64,000 bases of DNA from Paraescarpia echinospica (GCA_020002185.1 CM034535.1:72027768-72091767); one strand, 5' to 3'. Shown: positions 23,604-33,439, counted from the stretch's first letter. The notes: generated from the sequence alone by a model not told the origin. A program made the numbers and translations.

Positions 23604-24109
23604 GTATGTCCTGGCGCCCTGACACCCCTCTTTGCTGCAGCCGTCCAGTTGCTACAGTGTTTTTGTTTCTTTATGTTTTGGGGCTAGTGTTGGAGACAGT
23701 TTTTTCTTAAACAAAATGTATTATTTTGTCAGCTTTATTAGTTTTATTAATAGAAATGTAACCGATTAAAGTTATAAACTTATGTTTCCAACATTGTACT
23801 ATTAGCCTATAGATGTGAATTCTTTGTAATTTTACTTTATTTGTATACATTTTCTAGCAGTAAAATGTTGTCTTTGAATGTTGAAGGGCAGATTCACAAA
23901 GCAATGTTAATTTGATGGAGAGATAAGGTAATTATGTGCAATCATACCATGATATCATGCCAACTGAAGTGAAGGTCTGATACAAGGTATTTATTGTGCG
24001 CAAATGCCAAATATGCCAAATACTTATTGAATATTTTTCCACACAGAAACAGAGTTGTAGGGGAAAGAAATCTTGTGATGTATTTCATTAGAATGTACAA
24101 CATTTGACA

Positions 24110-24760
24110 CAGTCCCACTGATATCTATTTATAACAGACAGACAGACAGTATTTTTTTTACCACCATAAGCACATAAATTACAATATAATATTCATTGTA
24201 AGGTCAGGGAGGCTCCCATTAAGACAATTATATGCAGCTATCATGGGAGCAACCCTACTGATGTAACTGGATAGTGGACTTTGCCCTGGTCACTTACTAG
24301 GCTGTGAGTGGAGTGGCCAGCTGTAAATGTGTGTATTGGTCTAGCCTAGTTAATTTTCTTTAGTGTACCTTTTGTTCTCAAATAATCTGTCCTCTTAGTT
24401 TTACAAATGAAGACATAATCTGGCATAACTTGATAAGTTTTTGTAGCAGTACATTTGTACTTCCAATGTATCATTGCAACATAACATACACACTGTATGT
24501 AATATTTCCATGCAATCCATTTGCATATATAATGTAAAACTTCAACAGCAGTTTTCTTCATTTTCACTTTTTGACCCCTACCATGTTCAATGCGCCATAA
24601 CTTCGCCAATTTTTGTAGCAGTCATAATTTTTGAAACTGTAAAAGCACCCTACCCAACCTTTACAAGAATGAAAGAAAACAATGTTAAAAATTTTCTGAC
24701 TTATCACTCATTTGGTCAGCCGGGGTCACATAGACGTATTAGTCCAAAGGACTTCAGGGC
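24110..24760. mobile_element. AGTCCAAAGG-ended repeat fragment
   Basis: Ends with TAGTCCAAAGGACTTCAGGG followed by CACTTGGCCC, the same right terminus seen at 37131-37160. The interior differs from copies 2 and 3, so it may be a related subfamily. A (GACA)n tract of about 16 bp lies near 24136. Confidence 0.45.
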
Positions 24761-25480
24761 CACTTGGCCCATTTTGTTTTATAAATGTTCTTATCTATTT
24801 ATTATATATATATGTTTTAATGTTTTTTAACAATCTTATTGAGTACATTCCATGTTCTAGTATTGTGATGCACCTCTGAATTATTAATTGCCATATTTAT
24901 GGTGCAGAAGAATCCTGTTGAATTATTATTATAAGACAATATTCATCATTACAGAGAATCCATTGTTAAATTTAAGTGGAGACACCCCAGTCTGAAAAAT
25001 TCCCAGTACGACACATGGTGACATTGTTTCCTTATTTCCCATATAATTATCTTTGTATTATAATTTTTCAGAAATGTTTTGATCTTATTTATTATTTATA
25101 TATAATGTATATATATAAATATATATATCAATGATCTTAATGGGTACATTCCATGTTTTATTATTATAATGCACCTCTGAATGGTGGAGTGGAGACACCA
25201 TACTCTTAAATATGTTTTTCTAAAAAGCTGATCAATTTCATCAGAAATGATTTGTATGAAGTTAATATATTATTATTGTAAATAAAATGTCTCATGAAAA
25301 GAAATGTCTAAAAACTGTTGATAGCAGTGACAAGAAAGAATCCCAGTGAATGGCAGACATCAACTGGATGTTCCCTTAGTTTTTCAAATGTTTCAGTATC
25401 AGATATATAATATATCACCATAGTTGTTATACTGGTTGGGTGGACTAGTGAATTATGCAGCGTATACAGAGCAGCCTTGT
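24760..25480. other. AT-rich non-coding sequence
   Basis: Two related stretches (24780-25000 and 25085-25215) share GTACATTCCATGTT and ATGCACCTCTGAAT, indicating a local duplication of ~200 bp. No upstream KDM6 exon (TPR region or linker) was recognised here. Confidence 0.5.
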
Positions 25481-25487
25481 GTTGTAG

Positions 25488-25596
25488 AAAGAAGAAATTC
25501 CGCATGATCAAGTTTGGCACCAACGTTGATTTGTCTAATGAGAAGAAATGGAAGGCACAACTCCAGGAGTTGGGAAAACTTCCCGCCTTCACACGA
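25488..25596 (+). CDS. KDM6-like: KDM6 (UTX/JMJD3-type) demethylase exon, start of JmjC region
   Basis: After GTTGTAG the frame reads [20 protein letters not shown], then [15 protein letters not shown], up to a GTATGT donor. This closely follows the vertebrate UTX/JMJD3 segment just before the JmjC core (FKTIKFGTNIDLSDDKKW, ending LPAF-R). KDM6 proteins are nuclear Fe(II)/2-oxoglutarate enzymes that remove methyl groups from histone H3 Lys27. The exon ends between codons (CGA|), and the next exon supplies VV in frame. The large upstream part of KDM6 (TPR repeats, linker) is not in the window. Confidence 0.9.
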
Positions 25597-25599
25597 GTA

Positions 25600-25677
25600 T
25601 GTCTCCCATTGTCTCCCTCCCTCTCTTTCTCTCTCCCTCTCCCTCCAACCATCACTCCCTCCTTCCCATCCACACAG
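25600..25677 (+). promoter_or_regulatory. strong pyrimidine tract and first acceptor of the KDM6 intron
   Basis: A long CT-rich tract (CTCCCTCCCTCTCTTTCTC and on) ends CCACACAG at 25677, only 81 nt after the donor. It directly precedes the first unit of the 41-bp array, which begins with the exon sequence GTTGTAGCCGCC. By position this is the ancestral 3' splice site of the next exon, now separated from the exon body by the array. Confidence 0.6.
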
Positions 25678-26880
25678 GTTGTAGCCGCCAGTAATATGTG
25701 CCACTGTAACCGTTACAGGTTGTACCAGCCAGTAACCTGTACCACTGTAACCATTACAGGTTGTAGCATCCAGTAACCTGTGCCACTGTAACGGTTACAG
25801 GTTGTAGCATCCGGTAACCTGTGCTAATGTAACAGTCATAGGTTGTAGCAGACAGTAATATGTGCCACTGTAACCGTTACAGGTTGTAGTCGCCAGTAAC
25901 ATGTGCCACTGTAACCGTTACAGGTTGTAGCATCCAGTAACCTGTGCCACTTTAACCGTTGCAGGTTGTAGCAGCCAGTAACCTGTGCCAGTGTAACTGT
26001 TACAGGTTGTAGCATCCAGTATCCTGAGCCAGTGTAACCGTTACAGGTTGTAGCATCCAGTATCCTGTGCCACTGTAACCGTTACAGGTTGTAGCAGCCA
26101 GTAACATGTGCCACAGTAACCATTACAGGTTGTAGCCACCAGTAACATGTACCACTGTAGCCGTTACAGGGTGTAGCCACCAGTAACATGTGTCACTGTA
26201 ACCGTTACAGGTTGTAGCCACCACTAACATGTGTCACTATAACCATTACAGGTTGCAGCCACCAGTAACATGTGCCACTGTAACCGTTACAGGTTGTAGC
26301 CACCAATAACATGTGTCACTGTAACCGTTACAGGTTGTAGCCACCAGTAACATGTACCACTGTAGCCCTTACAGGTTGTAGCCACCAGTAACATGTGCCA
26401 CTGTAACCGTTACATGTTGTAGCCATCAGTAACATGTGTCACTTTAACCGTTACATGTTGTAGCCATCAGTAACATGTGCCACTGTAACCGTTACAGGTT
26501 GTAGCCACCAGTAACATGTGCCACTGTAAACGTTACAGGTTGTAGCCACCAGTAAAATGTGTCACTGTAACCGTTACAGGTTGTAGCCATCAATAACATG
26601 TGCCACTGTAACCGTTACAGGTTGTAGCCACCAGTAACATGTGTCACTTAACCGTTACAGGTTGTAGCCGCCAGTAACATGTGCCACTGTAACCGTTACA
26701 GGTTGTAGCCATCAGTAACATGTGCCACTGTAACCGTTACAGGTTGTAGCCACCAGTAACATGTGCCACTGTAACCGTTACAGGTTGTAGCCGCCAGTAA
26801 CATGTGCCACTGTAACCGTTACAGGTTGTAGCCACCAGTAACATTTGCCACTGTAACCGTTACAGGTTGTAGCTGCCAGT
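25672..26880 (+). repeat. 41-bp minisatellite built from a KDM6 3' splice site and exon start
   Basis: About 29 copies of a 41-bp unit: CCACTGTAACCGTTACAG (intron end with acceptor AG) followed by GTTGTAGCCACCAGTAACAT (the first 20 nt of the next KDM6 exon). The last unit runs straight into the true exon at 26866. Most units keep TTACAG|GTTG; changed ones include TTACAT near 26413 and 26455 and TTGCAG near 25961. 41 is not a multiple of three, and reading from the first acceptor reaches a stop within the third unit, so a productive mRNA must splice at or near the last unit. Confidence 0.95.
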
Positions 26881-26965
26881 AACATGCTGAGTCACATTGG
26901 CCACATGATCCTTGAAATGAACACGGTGCAGCTCTACATGATGGTGCCTGGGTCCCGCACTCCTG
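26866..26965 (+). CDS. KDM6-like: KDM6 exon with 2OG-site lysine changed to Met
   Basis: Reads [20 protein letters not shown], then [14 protein letters not shown], up to a GTAGGA donor (phase 1). The vertebrate counterpart has [12 protein letters not shown]. The lysine (K1381 in JMJD3, K1137 in UTX) binds the 2-oxoglutarate carboxylate and here is ATG at 26941-26943. The threonine of SRTPG, also a 2OG contact, is kept. The exon's first 20 nt are the exon half of the preceding minisatellite unit. Confidence 0.9.
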
Positions 26966-27797
26966 GTAGGACACTCGTTGTTTCACAACATTTTGTTCCT
27001 AAAACCAAACTAACATTGGCAAACATTCTTCAGTAGCTGCACCAAAATCTAGAATCAAACCCGTATTACTTTAAAATCAGCTGAAACTATAGCAACCTTT
27101 TGTAAAAAAACCTAAAGACTTATTTATTTGAAATCGCATTTCCACCCTATTCTTCGGCAGTCCCTTACTCTAATGACGACACTTGCTTGTCCCTGTTAAT
27201 GATTTTGTCCAATGATTCTTGTATGTCGCGCCTCTCAGCTTCCTTCAGGGGGATATTGGCAATATCAACATTTATTTTATTATTGTTAGTTCCCTTGTAA
27301 TTATCTTCACACTGAATGCCCCATTCCTCCCTAGTGCAGGGGTATGTTTAGGGGGGCATGATCTGTTTTGGCAATTGTTTGTTTTCCTTTGTAATTTGTT
27401 GGACTGCTTTATTTTAACATGAAGAAAGAATAATAATAATCATAATAATAACAAACTTCTATAGCGCCTGTATCATCGCAGGCCTCAGCTCAGATGTGCA
27501 ACATGCAACAATCAAAATGAAGCAATGGACAAAAAAAAGCAATGGACTGCCCAAGATTTACGCTGTGAATGAATTAGTTCCAGATTTTCATGTGTGTCCA
27601 GTGTAGACATCTTTTATTAAGGAAAGGTGTCCACTGAGTACTTGCATAAATTAATACAGTCTGAATGATTTACCTTCCAATACTGGGGTATAACCACCGA
27701 GTAAGCCAAATATGAAATACATAATCCTTGATAAATGTGTGTATCTATATTATGCACATTTGAGAGAAACGAATGACTAGTGCTTGTGGGACTTTGG
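26966..27797 (+). other. KDM6 intron, 5' part
   Basis: Begins GTAGGA. No exon recognised; apart from the reverse SINE tail at 27421 the sequence appears unique. Confidence 0.6.
27421..27500 (-). mobile_element. SINE tail, reverse orientation
   Basis: AATAATAATAATCATAATA followed by ACTTCTATAGCGCCTGTATC is the reverse complement of the GCGCTATA-type SINE end with its ATT-rich tail. Only the tail is present. Confidence 0.55.
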
Positions 27798-28062
27798 TGT
27801 AGCGCCGTGGTGCAGTGGCTAGAGCTTCAGACTCTCGACCGAGAGAACCCGGGTTCGATTCCTGTGCAGCAATGTCAAACCTTGGGCAAGTTCGTTCACT
27901 CTACATTGCTCCAGTTCACTCTGCTGTATGAATGAGTACCTTGCTCTAGACAGTGGTGGATATTTAATTTAATTGCAGTGTGGCTGGAAGCTTCCTAGAG
28001 AAGTCGAGATGGTGTTCGATTGAACAGATCTGTCAGGAAGTAAAGTGTAAAGCGCTTTGAGC
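27798..28062 (+). mobile_element. tRNA-derived SINE
   Basis: The A-box TGGTGCAGTGG (27808-27818) and B-box GGTTCGATTCC (27852-27862) match the RNA polymerase III consensus exactly, with normal spacing. The body carries CAGTTCACTC, AGACAGTGGTGG and GAAGTCGAGATGG, and ends AAAGCGCTTTGAGCAGTCC. It lies in the KDM6 intron, 74 bp upstream of the Fe(II)-motif exon. Confidence 0.88.
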
Positions 28063-28135
28063 AGTCCTTTTTTAGTGCTTGAAACCTTGTTATTTGAGAA
28101 ATCAGCAAGATTTTGTTATTTTGTTTCCTCGATAG

Positions 28136-28250
28136 GCCACCAGGAGAACTTGAATTATGCCGCAGTGAACATCAACATTGGGCCAGGAGACTGTGAATGG
28201 TTTGGGGTGCCAGAGAGCTACTGGGGAGTCATACACCAACTGTGTGAACA
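28136..28250 (+). CDS. KDM6-like: KDM6 exon carrying the Fe(II) H-x-E motif
   Basis: Enters in phase 1 after CGATAG and encodes [20 protein letters not shown], then [19 protein letters not shown] (last codon split). His at 28138-28140 and Glu at 28144-28146 are the JmjC Fe(II) ligands of the HxE motif, and the Asn of AVNINIG matches the third 2OG-contact residue of JMJD3. It is nearly identical to vertebrate KDM6 through [12 protein letters not shown] and YWGV. The donor is GTAAGT, leaving phase 2. Confidence 0.92.
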
Positions 28251-28340
28251 GTAAGTGGGGGTTTGGGGCGTCATACAACTGTGTGAACAGTAAGTGGGAG
28301 TTTGGCGCGTCATACACCAACAGTGTGAACAAATAATTGG
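28224..28340 (+). repeat. triplicated KDM6 exon end and 5' splice site
   Basis: GTCATACACCAACTGTGTGAACAGTAAGTG spans the exon end and donor. It is followed by two further ~40-bp copies, GCGTCATACAACTGTGTGA-ACAGTAAGTGGGAG and GCGTCATACACCAACAGTGT-GAACAAATAATTGG (hyphens only break the text). The second copy has a full duplicate donor; in the third the donor has decayed to AATAAT. Confidence 0.9.
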
Positions 28341-28564
28341 GGTTGAATATACAAAACTGTTCACATACAGTATGATATCTTTAAAATAAATTTCTTATAT
28401 TTGAAAACATACTGCAGGGAATCAGCAGGGCCATTTAATTAAGGTTTGTATTCAGTTACAAAAATCCCTAAGTTTAACTGGCGAAGGATATTATCAAAGC
28501 TACTGGTATGTAAATCATTGTTTATAGTTTTATAGGACTTTTAATATCTGTGTGGTTTACTCAA

Positions 28565-28593
28565 AGTAATCTTTCATTTTGTTTGTGTTAGTA
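28565..28593 (+). promoter_or_regulatory. pyrimidine tract and first acceptor of next KDM6 intron
   Basis: TAATCTTTCATTTTGTTTG then TGTTAGTAG| directly precedes the first unit of the 43-bp array. It is the only acceptor in the array with a unique upstream tract. The exon body it should serve lies 2.7 kb downstream. Confidence 0.5.
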
Positions 28594-31305
28594 GGAATGA
28601 CATTGACTATTTGACCAGGTCCTGCTTGTGTTTGTAGGAATGACATCAACTATTTGACTGTGTCCTGGCTGTGTTTGTAAGAATGGCATCAACTATTTGA
28701 CCGTGTCTTGGTTGTGTTTGTAGGAATGGCATGAACTATTTGACCGGATCCTGGCTGTGTTTGTAGGAATGGCATCAACTATTTGACAGGGTCCTGGTTG
28801 TGTTAGTAGGAATGACATTGACTATTTGACCGGGTCCTGATTGTTTATGTAGGAATTACATCAACTATTTGACTGTGTCCTGGCTGTGTTTGTAAGAATG
28901 GCATCAACTATTTGACCGTGTCTTGGTTGTGTTTGTAGGAATGGCATGAACTATTTGACCGGATCCTGGCTGTGTTTGTAGGAATGGCATCAACTATTTG
29001 ACAGGGTCCTGGTTGTGTTAGTAGGAATGACATTGACTATTTGACCGGGTCCTGATTGTTTATGTAGGAATTACATCAACTATTTGACTGTGTCCTGGCT
29101 GTGTTTGTAAGAATGGCATCAACTATTTGACCGGGTCCTGGTTGTGTTTGTAGGAATGGCATCAACTATTTGACCGGGTCCTGGTTGTGTTTGTAGGAAT
29201 GGAATGAACTATTTGACTGGGTCCTGTGTGTGTTTGTAGGAATGCCATCAATTATTTGACCGTGTCTTGGTTGTGTTTGTGAGAATGGTATCAACTATTT
29301 GACCGGGTCCTGGTTGTGTTTGTAGCAATGGCATAAACTATTTGACCTGGTCCTCATGTTTGTAGGAATGTCATCAACTATTTGACCAGGTCCTGGTTGT
29401 GTTTGTAGGAACGGCATGAACTATTTCACTGGGTCCTGCTTGTGTTTGTAGGAATGACATCAACTATATGACCGGGTCCTGGCTGTGTTTGTAGGAATGG
29501 CATCAACTATTTGACAGGGTCCTCGTTGTGTTAGCAGGAATGACATTGACTATTTGACCGGATCCTGATTGTTTTTGTAGGAATTGCATCAACTACTTGA
29601 CTGTGTCCTGGCTGTGTTTGTAACAATGGCATCAACTATTTGACAGGGTCCTCGTTGTGTTAGTAGGAATGACATTAACTATTTGACCGGATCCTGATTG
29701 TTTTTTTAGGAATTGCATCAACTACTTGACTGTGTCCTGGCTGTGTTTGTAACAATGGCATCAACTATTTGACTGGGTTCTGGATGTGTTTGTGGGAATG
29801 GCACCAATTATTTGACCAGGTCCTCGTGTTTGTAGCAATGGCATCAACTATTTGACCTAGTCCTCATGTTTGTAGGAATGTCATCAATTATTTGACCGGG
29901 CGCTGGTTGTGTTTGTAGGAATGGCATGAACTATTTGACTGGGTCCTGTGTGTGTTTGTAGCAATGGCATCAACTATTTAACTGGGTCCTGTGTGTGTGT
30001 GTAGAAATGGCATCAACTATTTCACCTAGTCCTCATGTTTGTAGGAATGACATCAACTATTTGACCGGGTCCTGGCTGTGTTTGTAGGAATGGCATCAAC
30101 TATTTGACAAAGTCCTGGTTGTGTTTGTAGCAATGGCATCAACTATTTCACATGGTCCTCATGTTTGTAGGAATGACATTGACTATTTGACAGGGTCATA
30201 ATTGTTTTTGTATGAATTACATCAACTATTTGACTGTTTCCTGGCTGTGTTTGTAAGAATGGCATCAACTATTTGACTGGGTTCTGGATGTGTTTGTGGG
30301 AATGGCACCAATTATTTGACCAGGTCCTCGTGTGTGTAGCAATGGCATCAACTATTTGACCTAGTCCTCATGTTTGTAGGAATGTCATCAACTATTTGAC
30401 CGGGTCCTGGTTGTGTTTGTAGGAATGGAATGAACTATTTGACCGGGTCCTGTGTGTGTTTGTAGGAATGCCATCGATTATTTGACCGTGTCTTGGTTGT
30501 GTTTGTGAGAATGGTATCAACTATTTGACTGGGTCCTGGTTGTGTTTGTAGCAATGGCATCAACTATTTGACCTGGTCCTCATGTTTGTAGGAATGTAAT
30601 CAACTATTTGACCGGGTCCTGGTTGTGTTTGTAGGAACGGCATGAACTATTTGACCTGGTCCGGGTTGTGTTTGTAGGAATGCCATCAACTATTTGACCG
30701 TGTCTTGGTTGTGTTTGTGAGAATGGTATCAACTATTTGACCGGGTCCTGGTTGTGTTTGTAGCAATGGCATCAACTATTTGACATTGTCCTCATGTTTG
30801 TAGGAATGTCATCAACTATTTGACCGGGTCCTGGTTGTGTTTGTAGGAACGGCATGAACTATTTGACCGGGTCCTGTGTGTGTTTGTAGGAATGGCATCA
30901 ACTATTTGACCGGGTCCTGGTTGTGTTTGTAGAAACGGCATGAACTATTTGACCAGGTCCTGTGTGTGTTTGTAGGAATGGCATGAACTATTTCACCGGG
31001 TCCTGGTTGTGTTTGAAGGAATGGCATGAACTATTTGCCCGGGTCCTCTGTTTGTTTGTAGGAATGCCATCAACTATTTTACCGTGTCTTGGTTGTGTTT
31101 GTGAGAATGGTATCAACTATTTGACTGGGCCCTGGTTGTGTTTGTAGGAATGCCATCAACTATTTGACCGTGTCATTGTTGTGTTTGTGAGAATGGTATC
31201 AACTATTTGACCGGGTCCTGGTTGTGTTTGTAGCAATGGCATCAACTATTTGACCGGGTCCTTATGTTTGTAGGAATGGCATCATCTATTTGACCGGGTC
31301 CTGGT
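28594..31305 (+). repeat. 43-bp minisatellite built from a KDM6 3' splice site and exon start
   Basis: About 60 copies of a ~43-bp unit: TTGTGTTTGTAG (intron end and acceptor) then GAATGGCATCAACTATTTGA and CCGGGTCCTGG (the first 31 nt of the next exon, encoding NGI-YLTGSW). A shorter ~39-bp type with CATGTTTGTAG also occurs. A five-unit higher-order repeat of ~215 bp is visible starting near 28657, 28871 and 29086. The last unit merges into the real exon at 31274. Confidence 0.95.
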
Positions 31306-31418
31306 GTCCTAATCTGGAGGACCTGTTTGAGAATGACGTTCCCGTCTACCGGCTCATCCAGAAGCCCGGTGACCTTATGTGGGTCAACGGCGGCACCGTC
31401 CACTGGGTTCAAGCCATT
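31274..31418 (+). CDS. KDM6-like: KDM6 exon with third Fe(II) ligand
   Basis: Begins inside the last 43-bp unit; its first base completes the split Gln codon. It encodes [20 protein letters not shown], then [20 protein letters not shown] and TVHWVQAI, up to GTAAGT. The vertebrate counterpart is [20 protein letters not shown] and GTVHWVQAI. The His codon at 31401-31403 is the distal Fe(II) ligand. The 145 nt plus the two carried bases make 49 codons, phase 0 at the end. Confidence 0.92.
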
Positions 31419-32286
31419 GTAAGTGACCACAGCCAGCTTATGTAATAATTATATTGTTTCTCTAACTTTGGAGCTTTGTAAGTGCATCCCCACCGAGGCG
31501 CCAACAACGTCCACTCCCCTGTTTCTAGGTTGCAAAGCTTCCAGGCCTCCTATTTAGCAATTGGCTGTGTACTTCGAGAAAACACACAGGTAGTTATTTA
31601 GAGTTACTTTCTTTTCTACGGTGTACAGATTATGTTGTCAGTCATTCCCCTACAAAACACTATTTAACAATTTTGCAATTTAATACCCACTTTGACATGT
31701 CAGGTCAAATAGGTTCTCATTATCTGAATTTAAATATGTTGATGATTAACGTGCCGCAGCAAACTGGTTACTACGCCGTGCATGAGAGCCAAAAATAGCT
31801 GTCTAAATCACATCAACGTTTTGATTTGGGCAGACACGTCTCCCTTATAATTTCTTCTTTAAATGTCTGGGATATTTTCATTGACAAATAATGCTAAAGT
31901 AATGCAATACTAAATGATGGTATGAGCATTGGTTTTTCTACACATCCCAATTTTAAAAAATATATTTTAATCTTTGCTTAGTTTTACCGATGAAAAAAAC
32001 AAACTGATATTTCAACAAATGAGGTGTGATTTTAATGCTTATAATCTGTTGAATCCAGAAAAAGGTGTAATACTATATTTTACAATTGTTCAACTTAATA
32101 CCCACTTTGTCATGGCTGGTGACACACTGTGTAGAAAGACGACTCATTCTGCCAAATAATATCTATAAAAAATGTTGCAATTTAATACCCACTTTGCCGT
32201 GGAACGTCAAACATGTAGAGAGACGAATCTTTCTGCCTTCCATTGACACGTGACATGACAGTGTCGGTTTGTACGTGTGTCAACAG
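31419..32286 (+). other. KDM6 intron
   Basis: GTAAGT to CAACAG. It contains three related stretches around TTTAATACCCACTTTG (near 31679, 32095 and 32180), a local repeat, and no other recognised feature. Confidence 0.7.
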
Positions 32287-32606
32287 GGCTGGTGCAACAA
32301 CATCGCGTGGAACATGGGACCGTTGACCTTCAAGCAGTACATGCTGTCAGCCGAGCGCTACGAATACAGCAAGCTACAGCTGTGCAAGTCGCTAGATCCC
32401 ATGGTGCAACTGTTGTGGAACCTTGCACGCAATGTCCACGTCACTGACGCGAGACTCTGCGACCTCATCAAGACATGTCTGTGTCATTCTCTCCGACATA
32501 GTCGTGTCGTCATCGACTACGCCCACTCTCTAGCTCTCTAGGCAAGGAGGTGAATTTCTACGGACACGCAGAGAATGAGGCGGCGCACTACTGCAGCAAT
32601 TGCGAG
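32287..32606 (+). CDS. KDM6-like: KDM6 exon, post-JmjC helix and zinc-site start, with apparent frameshift
   Basis: Phase 0 after CAACAG: GWCNNIAWNMGPLTFKQYML, then SAERYEYSKLQLCKSLDPMV and QLLWNLARNVHV. These match the vertebrate KDM6 helical region (GWCNNIAWNVGPLT, ERYEWNKLQ, NMARN). The frame ends at a TAG at 32539-32541. The family sequence resumes in another frame at 32541 as GKEVNFYGHAENEAAHYCSN followed by CE. A one-base deletion or a two-base insertion just before 32541 would explain this; a very short intron ending TCTCTAG is possible but I see no good donor. The last Cys pair (HYCSNC) is half of the KDM6 zinc site. Confidence 0.82.
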
Positions 32607-32763
32607 GTTGGTGTCACACGAAATGATGCATCATGTAAATTTTATATACAATAAATCTCATTGATGATATATAAAGGGGTGTTCTCGTAAGTGTAATTTT
32701 TGTATTGGTTCAAACCACCACCAGTACCTGGTGTTGGGGCTTTAGGTTTTGAGTGATCCGAAA

Positions 32764-33082
32764 TCTTTGTGAACTTATACGGCCATCTTTGTGAACTTAT
32801 GCGACCATCTTTGTAAACTTATGCGACCATCTTTGCAAACTGACGCGACCATCTGTGTGAACTTATGTGACTATATTTGTGAACTTATGCGACCATCTTT
32901 GTGAACTTGTGCAACCATCATTGTGTACTTGTGCAACCATCTTTGTGAACTTGTGTGATCATCTTTGTGAACTGATGCGACCATCTTTGTGAACTTATGT
33001 GACCATCTTTGTGAACTTATGCGATCATCTTTGTGAATGTTGCGACCATGTTTGCGAACTTATGCGACCATCTTTGTGACAA
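32764..33082. repeat. 22-bp minisatellite in KDM6 intron
   Basis: About fourteen copies of CATCTTTGTGAACTTATGCGAC with substitutions and a few short units. Unlike the other arrays in this gene, I see no splice junction in its unit. Confidence 0.9.
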
Positions 33083-33151
33083 AACAGTTACCACCTCCTG
33101 TGAGGTGAATTAGAACACCTTTGGGCGGCCAGTATGTTACAAAAGATATAG

Positions 33152-33412
33152 TCTACACTGCATATTATGATTTTACAATAACAACAAACAGACAATATCC
33201 CTTTATATGTCTGGAGTGTGCGAGACGTGCCAGTAACATCTTCGATGGCTTCGTTGTTCTCAGTCAGTACAAGATGAATGACCTAAAGAGTGTCTATGAC
33301 AACTTTCCCCTCAGTACTGCTGCCACAACGACTGGTACTGTCGCTACGACGACTGGTACCGCCCCCACGACAACTTGTACTGTCACCACGACTGGCACTG
33401 CGGTGAGGATTT
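33152..33412 (+). CDS. KDM6-like: KDM6 zinc-binding C-terminal exon with Thr-rich tail
   Basis: Encodes YPFICLECARRASNIFDGFV, then VLSQYKMNDLKSVYDNFPLS, matching vertebrate KDM6 (HCQDCARK, NFVVLEQYKMEDL, VYDQF). C-L-E-C supplies the second cysteine pair of the zinc site. A Thr-rich repeat follows (TTTGTVATTTGTAPTTT), then a GTGAGG donor in phase 0. The start is uncertain: the AG at 33150-33151 or the one at 33190-33191 are possible acceptors, and neither phase fits the previous exon perfectly. Confidence 0.8.
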
Positions 33413-33439
33413 CTCCTAGTTCTTGAGCTTGTGTTGAAG

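Larger units (their letters stand above)
22597..24110 (+). repeat. segmental duplication, right copy
   Basis: Second copy of 13250-15300, with exons A' and C'. It is shorter by a gap that corresponds to about 14480-14985 of the left copy. It lies after the EGF exons, so the duplication copied LamG exons to a position 3' of the gene's cysteine-rich part. Confidence 0.85.

Noticed and set aside
24346..24830. Overlapping frames on both strands near 24.4-24.8 kb
   Set aside because: They lie in a repeat end shared with 37.1 kb and have no recognisable motif or splice context.
27798..27870. Functional tRNA gene
   Set aside because: A- and B-boxes are perfect, but the acceptor and anticodon stems do not fold into a normal tRNA and the sequence continues into a SINE body with a copy elsewhere.
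25672..31305. The 41- and 43-bp arrays as CRISPR-like repeats
   Set aside because: There are no unique spacers; the whole unit is tandem, eukaryotic and derived from an intron-exon junction.
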